The notes below the pieces were generated by a model, which saw nothing but the letters and a program-made list of their open reading frames with translations, was not told the DNA's origin and did no database searches. A program made the translations under genes and the position numbers. DNA of 64,000 nucleotides, taken from assembly GCA_011799875.1 (NCBI GenBank), contig CM022299.1:211674070-211738069 (forward strand), in the 5' to 3' direction. Numbering within the stretch: position 1 is the stretch's first letter; the number at the start of each line of letters is the position of its first letter. The DNA is from Thinopyrum elongatum. Lineage: Eukaryota; Streptophyta; Magnoliopsida; Poales; Poaceae. Of the stretch, positions 12,701-24,042 are shown piece by piece.

Positions 12701-13800
12701 AAAATATCTAACACTTGCCAAAATTTCGTCCCTAGTTTACCCAGTTTTTCGCACACTCAACATTGTCTTGCCATTTTGAAAATGGCATATCTTTTTGACT
12801 TTGCATCATATGAAGATGTGCTATACATGAATGTTGATCAGCATGATGTTAACTTGTTGTTAGTTCCATTTTTTACCATGAATAAAATTTCCAACATTCT
12901 GTTATCCATGTTTGAAAAGTGCGTGTTGATTTCAATGCTCTGCCTCTAAAACATGGAGTTTCTTATCTGAAAATCACTTGGACAAGCAACCATCGCCGTT
13001 GTCGGATTCGATGCTATGCTTCTTCAATCCCCCGGCAGCGCGAGGGCGAAAAAACTTCCGTCCTGTGTTGCCGGTTGGGGAATGAAGCGAACTGGGTTAA
13101 AGAGGGGGCCGGCGGCGCGACTGAAGAAGCACATCAGACGCGATTTTTTTTCTTCAGTGGATGGCTCTCGATGGCGTTTTTTACTTGCCTCTGCACCATA
13201 CAACTTGTAATTTAGCCTGCCAGTCCGTGGTGGACCAACATCCCGTTTGCTGGGCGAGCCAACCTACAGAAAGCAGCACTTGATTTTTCATCAAGGCCCC
13301 AAAACAACGCAGTACTATGTTTGTTTTGAGGCCGAAAACATTACGGCAGGGGTTGAGCGGGGGAGGGCGGAAGACAGAGCAAAAAGATAAAAAAGAGCTG
13401 ATGTGTCGTTGCTACCTAACTAGCAGGTGAAATTCTTCTCGGGAAGAAGGTGTGCCGTTGACACTCACACGTCACAATCCCACAGTAGACATTCTAACAA
13501 GTTCACACACAAGTACAATAGAAAAGGTAAACATTTGTATCAAACTCGGGTTCACAGGACACGTTCATATTCATAGTCAACATTCACAATCAACAACTCA
13601 AAAGATTCATATATACACAAGTTTAGCATGTCTATGCATCCAAATGATTGATAGATCACAAGACAATATTCATAGATAATTCACAAAAAGATTCAGATAT
13701 ACACATGTTCAGCATGTTTATGCATCCAAATGATTGAGAGATCACAACCAATATCATCCATGGACAAACTTTAATTACCTAGGGTACAGACTGGTAAGTG
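12700..13800. other. No gene recognised; contains an 86-bp-period direct repeat
   Basis: I see no coding resemblance here. Two copies of a ~62-base segment (AAAGATTCA.ATATACACA ... GATCACAA) start at 13601 and 13687. ORFs at 12919-13215 and 13452-13679 have no recognisable features. Confidence 0.4.
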
Positions 13801-16800
13801 GTGTTCACTCGGTGGTACTTCTTGCTAAAATTAATGCTTGTACGAGCACACTTTCAAGAAGATAAGAGGCAGCATAGACAATCTGAACTTTGCTTGTAGG
13901 TTTATCCTCGAGATAGTGGCCTCGATGCTGAGGGAGGTTTGAGCAACTTGGCCACTACTTTCATCCAACTAGTTTACTGGCTCATCTTGGCCCTGTAGCT
14001 CACCAAAATTCTACATTGCAGACAAGAAAGAAGGCGGTCGATAAAATGAACCACCCAAATGTTTTGTGCAGTTCAACTGAAATGGAGCATCCCTGGCGTG
14101 CAGACTGATTAAGTGCGAGATGAATATACACGTCAATGAACTTGTCTGGAATCTTTAGACTCCATGCCATACAGTTTGCTACCATATGTGCCGATAACCA
14201 AAAGGCACAAGTTGGGACCAAAGACTGGACTATGTTTTTCTGGGCTATGCGCTAAGCAATATTGTTGGCGTTCACTCTGGCACTTCTTCTTGTCAACATC
14301 GATGCTTGTCTGAGTGAACTTTGGAGTACATAGCAGTAGCATAAGTATCTGTCCATCTTTGTGCAGTTCTACTGAAATCGTCCAATGTAATGATTTTCCT
14401 GCGAGTTCAGGCTCCAAGTTACTCCTTTATGAAATCGGTAAATAGTAGCAGAATACCAAATTACCAATACATATGACAAGCACAATAATCAGGATAAAGA
14501 CCGGTACCAACCTGTGTGAGGAAGCATATCAATTACTATTTCCTTTGACTGGAAGCCGAGATAAGCGACTGACAGGAAAGGAAGGATGCAGTCGAGGCAA
14601 TGAAGCACCCAAAGTTTTTGTGCAGTTCCACCAAAGTCGAGCATCCCTGTTGGCACATATATTGAGAGAGTGAGATTACTGTAATAGTGGGACTAGTTAA
14701 TGAAACATACACTAACAAATAGAAGCACCCTCATTATCTTAATGGGTAAAGTTAGCAACATAGTAGTCTTGCTTAAAGAGAGGTATTAGTTTATTTAATC
14801 AGTGCCAATTAGCTCAACACTCAAAGCATTGCCATGTATCATAGGTTGCAAAACTTTAACGTGCAAAGATAAAGGAGTTCCTCATGACAGTAGCAACACA
14901 GTAGCACGATACAAATAGAGATGACAGCAAACTAATATGGATGATGGCCTTAGGCTGGTACCAACCTGAGCAAGAAGCTTATTCAAGTAGTCCCAGAAGA
15001 GATGATAAAGCACTCACTGGAATCATTCAATAGTATATATTTTTTTGCACTTCAAATGTATGGTTGACATCACTCTTGTTTACCAGTGGTGAGATTATAT
15101 CGAAAGATTATCAAGAACTTCCAGCAGAGTTAAAGCACTGGCTGGGATACAGTTCATTATATTCTCTTGTGCAGTTCCAGTAAAATGTACGATTGGCACA
15201 ACATGATCCCTGTTTGCACAAGTAGGAACAAGGTGAAACCTTCATTAGCTTAGTGAGAAAGGATAGAAAGACATTAGCATATTACTTTAACAGTAGCATC
15301 AAATTCATGATGGACAATACGCAAAACATTGCCTCATTGAACCAGTGGCAATAAATTGACATGCAAAACAATAGCATTATTATGTCATGACACTACCAAG
15401 ATTCCCTCCCTGCTCCACCACATGGTTCACCTCCACAGACACACATACACACGTACATGATTCAGCATAGGGTGCTACTTAAGTACTCCTAATTAATTAA
15501 GTGACCTTGCAGGTGAGACAGCAAAAGTGGAAGGGCTCCTGGAGGATCATCTCACATGTAAGGGAGACATTGCCAGAGCCCTTGAATGGCCTTGATTGAG
15601 GCCTTGGCTTCAGCAAGATCACCTTGGCACTATTGATCATGTAGAGCCGGGTCACACATGCATCCAGAATTCAGTTAATTAGTATGATGTGTCATCAAGC
15701 CAAGTACTACTCTGCTGCATTTCTCTATCTATCTACTCTTCTAAAAAATAGAGTTGGTGATGATGGTGTGCCTACCATCCGGCAATATAGGCCGTTCGAT
15801 TTATATCTGATGGATAGGAAGGAAACTATGGCAATTTTGCAAAAAGATGCCCACACCCCTCTCCACATTTGCAAATAAGGCCTTCCCTCGTTCATCATTT
15901 TCTCTCACAAGATAAACTACTGATACAGATGCATCTTGATGTTACATGCAACACACGTGCATCTTGCTAGTCTTCCAAGTAAATTAAGACTAGTAGCAAC
16001 ACATCAATACAATACCACTAGCAAGATGTCAGGATAACATAGGACGGTACCATCGTGTGATCTTCTTCATTTCCTCCTTCTTCTTCTTCGTCTTCCTCTT
16101 CATGCTCTGTTTCTCTTTCTCCTCACCAATTGGTGAAACCAAGTACTGATTGGCCTTCTATTCAGACTTGGTTTTGTCAGTGAGGGAGTACAAGTGTACT
16201 AGTAAACAATACCATTATTTTCTCATGGCAGTCGCAAAATCGAGGTGAACACATGCATTAAATATCATTCTTACCTAAAGGAAGCTTATGGTGCCAATAT
16301 GGAGGATGAAGATTGGAACACAGATCTCCCTTTGTGCAGTTCCATTGAAATGAACCAACGGTTCCATTCTGACACTCCAATTAAACAACACAAAAGTCAC
16401 TTCTTTTAAGAAGTGTTTTCTGCAGTGCACCAAAAGGTCGCAATAGCAACGAGGTGAAATGGATATCCCTGTTTGCACAAAAAGCTACAGAGGAAACAGT
16501 CAGAGTCTCAAACAATTACTGGCAAAAACAATTGGTTAAACTTGTCATGGCTTATAATGGTGGCATGGTTTCATTTTACCATAGGCATTTGATTAAGAAC
16601 AGCTAAATATTTGCTATAAGGGCATGGGGGAGTGGGTGCACCAGCAGTCCAGCACCATGTACCAAAACCGTGGCATAAAGTGGTGATTCAGAGTTTGTTG
16701 CCCCGAGAAACAAACATCCAAGAAACATATCTGGGTTGGTCCCATTTTTGTTCACTCTAGCCACCTATTCCTATGTGTGGATAGCAAATCTAGTCCTGGT

Positions 16801-17440
16801 CATACCACTGTGTACAGCGTTTCCAGTATATTTCCTTTTTCGACCCAGAGACCGGTTGGATGACCAGTCTGTACTACTTTCACCCCCTTTCTTTCCTGTT
16901 TGTACCAAGTCTGATGTACATACTAAAATTTCCCCCTTTATTTCTTGTTTGAACCAAGTAGAAGATTCGACTCCATGAAGTAGCTTTACCTCTAACAATA
17001 GAACAAAATGAGGTGACGTTTGACCATCCGATCGAGCCTAGCTACGAGGGGGCTGAGAGGTAGAAAATGATGCACATGCAGCGACGTAGCGAGATGGGGA
17101 AGTAGAGCTAGGCCGGTTTCGAAGGAAGATATACCTAAAGGTCATCGGGGTGTGGATAGGTGGGCGGAGGGAGGCCGGATCCGCCCAAACTAGGGCAGCG
17201 ACGAAGGGATCAGAGGACCTCCCGCGTCGGCGCTCGGCCAGAGATAACGGTGCGGCCGGCAGTGGGTCTCCTCCCTCACTGTCGACGACGGCCTAAACGC
17301 TGCCCCTCCTCCCCTTCACCGGTGGAGGTGGATATGTCCAGATCTGTAACCAGCGGTGAGGATAGAAAGACAGTGTTACCACAACTATCTTGTTTAGATC
17401 TGGAGAGGATCAGAGTGTGTGAATAGAGCAACCCTAGCAA
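13800..17440 (-). pseudogene. Element J: minus-strand spliced-looking unit with repeated exons
   Basis: The minus strand shows a TATA-like start at about 17475, a GC-rich first exon (about 17440-17135, beginning GGAGCCTTCGCGCTTG and ending CTTTAG|GTATAT), then predicted exons 16468-16275 (CAG|GGATATCC to TTTAG|GTAAGAATG), 15209-14966 (CAG|GGATCATG to CTCAG|GTTGG), 14646-14512 (CAG|GGATGCTC to CACAG|GTTGG) and one from 14398. Four or more segments carry the same core, encoding (S/L)VELHK followed by a Phe/Gly-rich stretch. No long ORF joins them; the longest open piece is 94 codons (14417-14133). I do not recognise the product. It could be a non-coding transcript, a gene-fragment-carrying transposon, or the interior of element I. 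A PLATZ fragment lies between two of the exons. Confidence 0.35.
15497..15649 (-). pseudogene. PLATZ-family zinc-binding protein gene fragment
   Basis: The minus strand translates to a segment with INSAKVILLKPRPQSRPFKG, then GSGNV, TCEMILQEPFHFCCLTCK and a stop at 15499. This matches the second half of a plant PLATZ domain (INSAKV.FL.. RPQ.R ... C..C...L.....FC.L.CK). The first Cys of the C-x-x-C pair is Ser here. About 50 codons are present, with no N-terminal exons nearby. After the final Lys the sequence is a possible donor (AAG|GTCACT). PLATZ proteins are plant AT-rich-DNA-binding regulators. This is an orphan piece on the same strand as J, most simply a fragment captured by a transposon. 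The resemblance is from motif memory. Confidence 0.65.
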
Positions 17441-17460
17441 GCAAGCGCGAAGGCTCCTGC

Positions 17461-17480
17461 CTATATATATATACGTATAG
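17461..17480 (-). promoter_or_regulatory. TATA-box-like element upstream of J exon 1
   Basis: The minus strand reads CTATACGTATATATATATAG just before a GC-rich segment that includes GCTAGGGTTGCTC, a wording common in plant 5' UTRs. Position and orientation fit transcription toward lower coordinates. Confidence 0.35.
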
Positions 17481-17545
17481 TGGGGTAGTTTTCTTTTTTC
17501 ACTCCATCAAAACAATCCTTCAAAATTGTGTACGTGCCAGGTCGC

Positions 17546-17856
17546 CGTTTTTTTGAGTTGTTGATTGTTTTTTGAGATAGCTACCCGCTTATTCCAAGTG
17601 GTGTTACAGGGGTGGATTAACGAGCTGCTCGGCTCGGTTCGTTCAAAACTCGTTAAAAGAAAATTCACGTAAGATGAGACATGTGTTGTGTTGTTACTAA
17701 CGAACATAGGGTGAAACTTGTTAGCTGGTTCGTTAAGCTCCTTAATAAATTGATGATTGGCTTTGTTCATTAAGAAGCGACCCACGAGGATAACAAGCCG
17801 AACTATCGAGGGATCATTGCTTGCGAGCTACGAGCTTTTGTTCTAGCCCTAACGGT
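17546..17856 (-). mobile_element. Short retroposed insertion with 12-bp target duplication
   Basis: The 12-mer GTGCCAGGTCGC occurs at 17534-17545 and again at 17857-17868, flanking 311 bp. The minus strand of the insert ends in an A-rich tail (AACTCAAAAAAACG next to the repeat). It holds GGCTCGGTTCGTT-type words seen in plant LINE-derived repeats. A truncated LINE, SINE or processed sequence fits. No terminal inverted repeats are seen. Confidence 0.45.
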
Positions 17857-17868
17857 GTGCCAGGTCGC

Positions 17869-18288
17869 ACTTTGTATCATTCAAGTCTGGTACTAGACCT
17901 TCCATTAAGCGAACAACCATCGCCTCGTAAAAATTGTGAACAAGCCCACGGCTAAAGTTATCGAAAACATGGGCTTCACCAACATGCATTATTATTTATA
18001 TTTTCTATGTGGGAGTATCCTCAAAACAAAATGTGAGAGTACAATCTTTATTGGACCCCTTTGTAATTTGTGCTAAATTTTGACCAAAGATTTTACTGAC
18101 AAAATGTTAGTGCATGTTAACAAAAATTATATCCTTGGATTCGTATTTGAACATAGTTTTCAATGATGTATTTTTTTGTGACATGCATGAACATTTGGTT
18201 AGTTAAATTTATAGTCAAAATTTGGAACAGATTATCATAGGGACCAATAAACTAGGACAGAGCTCCTCATCTGTCGTCGAAACTACTA
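17869..18288. other. AT-rich spacer, nothing recognised
   Basis: No ORF, repeat family or RNA gene was recognised between the retroposed insert and the Stowaway MITE. Confidence 0.5.
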
Positions 18289-18449
18289 CTCCCTCCGTTC
18301 CTAAATATTTGTCTTTTTAGAGATTTCAAATGGACTACCACATACGGATGTATATAGACATATTTTAGAGTGCCGATTCACTCATTTTGCTCCGTATGTA
18401 GTCACTTGTTGAAATCTCTAGAAAGACAAATATTTAGGAACGGAGGGAG
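18289..18449. mobile_element. Stowaway MITE (Thalos-like)
   Basis: 161 bp with near-perfect terminal inverted repeats, CTCCCTCCGTTCCTAAATAT at the left and its complement ending GGAGGGAG at the right, flanked by TA on both sides (18287-18288 and 18450-18451). Length, termini and TA target site match the Thalos Stowaway family of Triticeae (Tc1/mariner). Confidence 0.93.
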
Positions 18450-18546
18450 TATATGACTAGCCGCTCTATTACATGCAGGACATCAAGCATCTGGGCCTGC
18501 GTGCCATCTACAAAATCACAACGAGGTGCTACAGTCGAGACTCACC

Positions 18547-19411
18547 TGTCGGCGTTCTGGGAACCAGGGTACCCAGAATTGCCTGCCTGCGGCCCATGGC
18601 GTGGCTTCATCAACGGCCTGGTACGGCCCACCTACCAAGACTATCAAGACAAGACCCTTGCGAGGGGCCAAGCCTCGCGAGGCAGACGATGCCAAGACCT
18701 CCTGAGGGAGCGGCCTCCCCAAGCTGCCTCCCGAGGAGCGGAGATTCCTATGCAGGTGCCCAACCTCATGAGGTTGCGGTGACGCAAGCCATGACGACCA
18801 AGGCCAGGCGGGCGCCAGCGGGCACAGAGAAGACAGTTTCCCCTTTGGTGCAAAGGAGGCAAGCGTAGGCGTGGGTTTCCGAGGAATCAGGAAAAGTTTC
18901 CATTCCAGTGCAACAAGACCAGGACCGCCAGGACGGCAGGAAGGATGTCATCGCTGAGCCCACCATGACGTCACAACCAGTAGCTTTGCCGGCGAAGACC
19001 ACCTTTCGTCAGGATAAGATGTACTACTTGTCCCCTTTCAAATTGTCCACTCTGGAATCCCTTCCCGCCTACGTTTTGCGGGAAGAGGACCGAGGTCACT
19101 ATATATATAGGTTAGCCACCACCATAGAGGGGTCGATCCCTTCCACCCTCACCAGAGCAGACCTCGCGAGGTTGTTCATCTCTTGTACTTGTTCATCCTC
19201 AGCCCCTCGTGAGGCAAATCCACCACAAAGAAGGAGTAGGGTCTTACACCGCAAGGTGGCCCCAACCTGGGTAAACTGCCGTGTTCATCTCATTCCTTGT
19301 TCCTCGAGCTAGGCCGTAGGGCAACGAGTTGTTTGGCTGGTTAGGTTGAGTTCTTCGCACACGCCCCAGAGTTCGAACCTTTCTTGGGTCTGCGGAGCCC
19401 TGAATCCGACA
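18547..19411 (+). repeat. 5' LTR of element A
   Basis: 865 bp, starting TGTCGGCGTTCTGG and ending GAATCCGACA, with the six-base inverted termini TGTCGG/CCGACA. A TATA-like run (CTATATATATAG, 19099-19110) lies at the usual promoter position. The primer-binding site TGGCACACCAGGCAGGGG follows at 19414-19431. Confidence 0.9.
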
Positions 19412-19483
19412 TTTGGCACACCAGGCAGGGGCCTGTCGAAGCCTCTCTCCCACCGCTCGCTCCACCGCCGTTCCGCCATTTTT

Positions 19484-21180
19484 ATGGCCGACGCTCGTCG
19501 TGTCCTTGCCAAGCACCGGGCCGCTCGTGTTGCCCAGACGGCACCCGTCGGCAATGGTGTTCCTCGCCGCCCTGCCTCCCCGGTGGCTAATGCCGCCACC
19601 GCCCCTGCTGCTTGTGAACAGCAGGACTCGTCGCTGCCACTGTCCATGTGTCACGACGGTTGCATCGCGACTCCATCACCCACTCTAGCCACGGCGTCGT
19701 CTTCTCACGTTCGTCGTGGGCTGGCGAACGCACAATCTGCGCTGCTCATGGTGCTTGAGCTTCTGCGCTATCGTCTGGCCAATGACCTCTACGACGACTG
19801 GCTCGGCCGCATCGCCGAGCTCGTCAACACTGTCGGTGAGGCTCCTGCACCGTCCCGTTCACTTCATCCTCCGCCGTCCCGAGCGCAACGACCGTGGCTA
19901 CGGCCGCGGAGGAGGCCGCGGTGGTGGCCGCTGGGACAACCGCGACCACCGCCAGGACTGGCGCGATCAGCCTCGTGAGGACCGCTGGCAGGGCCAGCCT
20001 CGCGACGGCCCCTGGCGTGACCAGCCCCGCGAGGACCATCCTCAGGGCAATGCCGGCCTTCCTCCGCTGTCGCCGCCACCAAGGAGAAATGACGACAACC
20101 GCCAGGATGATGGGGCTGGGGGCTTCCACGAGCCACGCGCCATCGCCTGCATCCTGGGCGGTGCTCAGGCCCCCGCCTGTCATCGCATCTTCAAGCAGTT
20201 AGCTCGCGAGGTGAACGCGGCCCTTCCCAAGCTTGAGGCGTCGCGTCCCCTCAGATGGTCCAAGCACGCCATCACCTTTGACTCCATGGACCAGCTCAAG
20301 TGCTCAGCCACCGCTGGCGCGCTCCCCATGCTCTGCGCGCCGACCATCAGCAACGTCCTCATCACCAAAATGCTCATCGATGGTTGCGCGGGGCTCAACG
20401 TTCTCTCCGTTGAGAAATTCGAGATGCTCCAAGTGCCGTATGACTAGCTCCTCCCCACCAAGCCCTTTCTCAGGGGTGACCGATGGCTCTACCATCCCCA
20501 TAGAGCAAATCCGCCTCCCTGTCACCTTCGGCTAGCGCGACAACTACCACACCGAGCTCATCGACTTCGACGTCGCCCACATTCGCCTCCCATACAATGC
20601 CATCCATAGGTATCCGGCCCTCGCCAAGTTCATGGCGGCAACGCACCACGGCTACAATGTCCTCAAGATGCCAGGGAGTGGCGGCATCATCACAGTCGCT
20701 TGCGATGAGAAGGGTGCGGTGTGCTCCCTCGAGCGCGCTTACCAGGCCGCAGCGGTCGAGAACTCCGATGGCGAGGGTGCCACCCTGCCTCTTGAGGCCG
20801 TCCCCAAGAAGAAGAAGCAGCTCCACCCCAAGGGACATCAGGAGGCTGGGGCACCCGACGATCGTGTCTCAGGCCCCGCGCCCATTGCTGGGGCGCCCTT
20901 CCCTCTCGCCTGGCGTCCCTCTCAGGATGGGCTCGGGGGCTCTCGTCTGGAGGGCCTCTGGCCTGACTAGCATCACGAGGGAGGCGTTCAAGCACCACGT
21001 GGGGGCGTGCTTCGACACGCGCCTTCATGGGCAAGGCGTAAGGCGCGAGGCATCAGGCGCTTAGGAGTTCATCACCAAGGCGATCGAGGAGCTTCAGGAG
21101 GCACGAGCCATGCATGGCGAGCATCGTCCTGCATCATCCAGTACAGTTGCCGCCCCTGACATGGGTAGCGAGCTGCGCGT
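19484..21180 (+). pseudogene. gag: gag-protease of element A, internally deleted
   Basis: The start is ATG 19484 (MADARRVLAKHRAARV), homologous to the gag start of B. After about 19866 the sequence jumps to the RGGGRGGGRWDNRDHR region: about 1 kb of gag that B has is missing, and the reading frame changes. 19870-20447 then encodes the Arg/Gly-rich and RDQPRED-repeat linker and the protease core ending PYD followed by TAG. The protease active site reads DGCAGLN where B and E have DGGAGLN. Downstream pieces (20632-20970) continue the linker in another frame. Clearly dead. The same TAG after PYD is present in E. Confidence 0.8.
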
Positions 21181-22672
21181 TGATACGTCTCCGTCGTATC
21201 TATAATTTTTGATTGTTTCATGCTAATATTATACAACTTTTATACACTTTTGGCAACATTTTATATGATTTATTGGACTAACCTATTGATCCAGTGCCTA
21301 GTGCCAGTTCCTGTTTGTTGCATGTTTTTTGTTTCGCAGAAAATCCATATCAAACGAAGTCCAAATGCAATAAAATTTTACGGAGAATTATTTTGGAATA
21401 TTTGTGATTTTTGGGAGTTGGAATCATCAGAAGAGGGGGCCCATAGTGACCACAACCCACCAGGGCGCGCTTGGGGGCCTAGGCGCGCCCAGGTGTCTTA
21501 TGCCCACCTCGTACGTCGGTTGGCGCTCTACTTCGGGCGCAAGGAAGCTTATATCCGGAAAAATCATGTTAAAATTTTAGCGCAATCAGAGTTACGGATC
21601 TCCCGGAATATAAGAAACGGTTTTCAGCCAGATCTGGGGAACGCGAAACAGAAGAGAACAGAGAGGGAGATCCAATCTCGGAGGGGCTCCCGCCCCTCCG
21701 CCGCCATGGAGGCCATGGACCAGAGGGGGAACTCTCCTCCCATCTAGGGGGGAGGCCAAGGAAGAAGAAGAAGGAGGGGGGCTCTCTCCCCCTCTCTCCC
21801 GTTGGCGTCGGAGTGCCGCCGGGGCAAGGATCATGACGGCGATCTACATCAACAATCTTGCTACCGTCAATACCAACTTTCTCCCCCTCTATGCAGCAGT
21901 GTAACACCCCTTCTCCCCGCTGTAATCTCTACTTAAACATGGTGCTCAACTCCATATATTATTTCCCAATGATCTATGGTTATCCTATGATGTTTGAGTA
22001 GATCCGTTTTGTCCTGTGGGTTAATTGTGATCTTGGTTGGTATGATTGTATATTTTATTTATGGTGCTGTCCTACGGTGCCCTCCGTCTCACGCAAATGT
22101 GAGGGATCCTCTCTGTAGGGTGTTGCAATATGTTCATGGTTTGCTTATTGTCGGTGTTGCGGCGGTGACAGCAGCCTAAACGTGGATAAGTGGGTTATGG
22201 CATATGGGAGTAAAGAGGACTTGATACTTAATGCTATGGTTGGGATTCACGACCTTAATGATCTTTAGTAGTTGCGTATGCTTGCTAGGGGTCCAATCAT
22301 AAGTGCATATGATCCAAGTAGAGAAAGTATGTTAGCTCATGCCTCTCCCTCATATAAAATTACAAGAATGATTACCGGTACTTGTTATCGATTGCCTAGG
22401 GACGAATGACTTTCTTATTGACAAAAGCTATCTACTTTTATTGCCTTGCAATTTATTCGTAGTTTTATTCTCGCAAAGTACTCGTAGTTTTATTCTTGCA
22501 AAATAGTTTCATACTTGTTTTAGGTAAAGCAAACGTCAAGTGTGTGTAGAGTTGTATCGGTGGTCGATAGAACTTGAGGGAATATTTGTTCAACCTTTAG
22601 CTCCTCATTGGGTTCGACACTCTTATTTATCGAAGAAGGCTACAAACGATCCCCAATACTTATGGGTTATCA
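21181..22672 (+). repeat. 5' LTR of element F
   Basis: 1492 bp, starting TGATACGTCTCC and ending GGGTTATCA, with matching TGATA/TATCA ends. Several small ORFs cross the GC-rich middle (21450-21850) on both strands and are not genes. Confidence 0.88.
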
Positions 22673-22683
22673 AGACCTTTTTC

Positions 22684-22701
22684 TGGCGCTGTTGCCGGGG
22701 A
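22684..22701 (+). other. Primer-binding site of element F (tRNA-Asp type)
   Basis: TGGCGCTGTTGCCGGGGA differs by one base from the complement of the tRNA-Asp 3' end. It lies eleven bases after the LTR end, the same spacing as in G. Confidence 0.88.
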
Positions 22702-22792
22702 GCAATAGCGTGGGGTGAATATTCTCGTGTATGCTTGTTTGCTTTATCACTAAGTACTTTTTATTTTGTGCTCTTGTTTTCTATCTCTAGTT

Positions 22793-24042
22793 ATGGGTAG
22801 GAAACGCAAAATACCAAAAAAATTAGTTGTACCCGCTAAACTAATGGTTGAAGAACCACCCAAAATCTATCATACTACTAAAGCTTTCTACATGGATCAT
22901 CTTCGATCCATTTGTGCTCGTGTTGAAAACCCAACTAGCTTAGTTGAGGGAAAATCATTAAATGAGCATGCTTATTATGTGCAACACCGCTTATCTCAAA
23001 AAGGGAAACTTTTATGGCATCATATTAATAGTTTGTATTGCTATGCTTTGAATTTATGTGAAATACATGATTTTACTTGTTGTTCTGAAGACCCTAAAAA
23101 ACACCTTCCCTTCCAATGTGAGTTTAAGGATAATGGAATCGTATCTTCTTATGCCAAAGGTTTTTATAATTACTATGATGTTGAACAAATTGAAGAATTT
23201 GATGCTTTTAAGGGTGCTTATGAAATTGCTTCTTTGATTGAAAAGTATGATGCTACTCTTTACAAATCTGAAAATTTTGCCATACTTAAACATTGCTATG
23301 AAAACTATGCTTCCAATGCTTATTTTAAAGAATATATTGAGTACTTCTCCGCTGTCCAAGAAGAGACTAACATTTTGCAGGAGTCTATGGAAGAAGAAAA
23401 TGATGAAACTATGTGTTCATTGGATGAAAAAGATGACGAGGAGAGCGAAGAACAAACAGAGGAAGAATGGATTAGCTACTCGTGCCCACCTTCTAATGAG
23501 AGTAACTCCTACCCTCATACATTGTTTAATTTCCCTTCGTGCTTACCGAAGGATGAATGCTATGATAATTGCTATGATCCCGTTGATTCTTTTGAAATAT
23601 CTCTTTTTGATGAACTTGATGCTTGTTATGCTTGTGGCCAATATGCCAATATGAATTATGCTTATGGAGATGAACTCGCTAAGTTCCTTATGTAAAGAAT
23701 GAAATTGTTGCTATTGCACCCACACATGATAGTCCTATTATCTTTTTGAATTCTCCAAACTACACTATATCGGAGAAGTTTGCACTTATTAAGGATTATA
23801 TTGATGGGTTGCCTTCTACCACTACACATGATGATTTTGATGAATATAATATGCATGTGCTTGCTGCTCCTACTTGCAATTATTATGAGAGAGGAACTAT
23901 ATCTCCACCTCTCTATGTTTCCAACATGATAAAATTGCAAGAAACTGCTTATGCTATGTATTGGCCTTTACTTGATGTGCATGAATTGTTCTTTTATGAC
24001 ATGCCGATGCATAGGAAGAGAGTAGACTTCGTCATTGCATGA
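22793..24042 (+). pseudogene. Unknown ORF of non-autonomous element F, one frameshift
   Basis: The start is ATG 22793 (MGRKRKIPKKLVVP), preferred over the Met at 22766 because a basic MGRKRK start fits and the earlier residues read leader. It is open to 23695, then continues in another frame (23700-24042) with EIVAIAP and IDGLPSTTTHDDFDEYN, so one frameshift near 23690 splits a product of about 415 residues. The N-terminus is Lys/Arg-rich; the middle holds an acidic run (EEENDETMCSLDEKDDEESEE) and the C-terminus is rich in Cys, Tyr and Asp. I recognise it as the kind of ORF found in non-autonomous Triticeae Gypsy elements, but no domain of known function is seen. It may take the place of gag. 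Confidence 0.6.

Larger units (their letters stand above)
18547..21180 (+). mobile_element. Element A: 5' half of a Tat-type Gypsy element, interrupted by F
   Basis: The 5' LTR, primer-binding site, gag, protease and the start of the family's short RT remnant are present. At 21180 the sequence, which in element B continues past GCGAGCTGCGCAT, is broken by the LTR of F. The right half of A does not reappear anywhere to the right, so it was lost, probably in the deletion that also removed F's 3' end. Same family as B and E. Confidence 0.85.

Noticed and set aside
18453..19312. Plus-strand ORFs of 109-134 codons
   Set aside because: They lie inside the LTR of element A; equivalent ORFs occur in every LTR of the family and are interrupted differently in each.
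21220..21907. ORFs of 112-175 codons on both strands
   Set aside because: All lie within the LTR of F.
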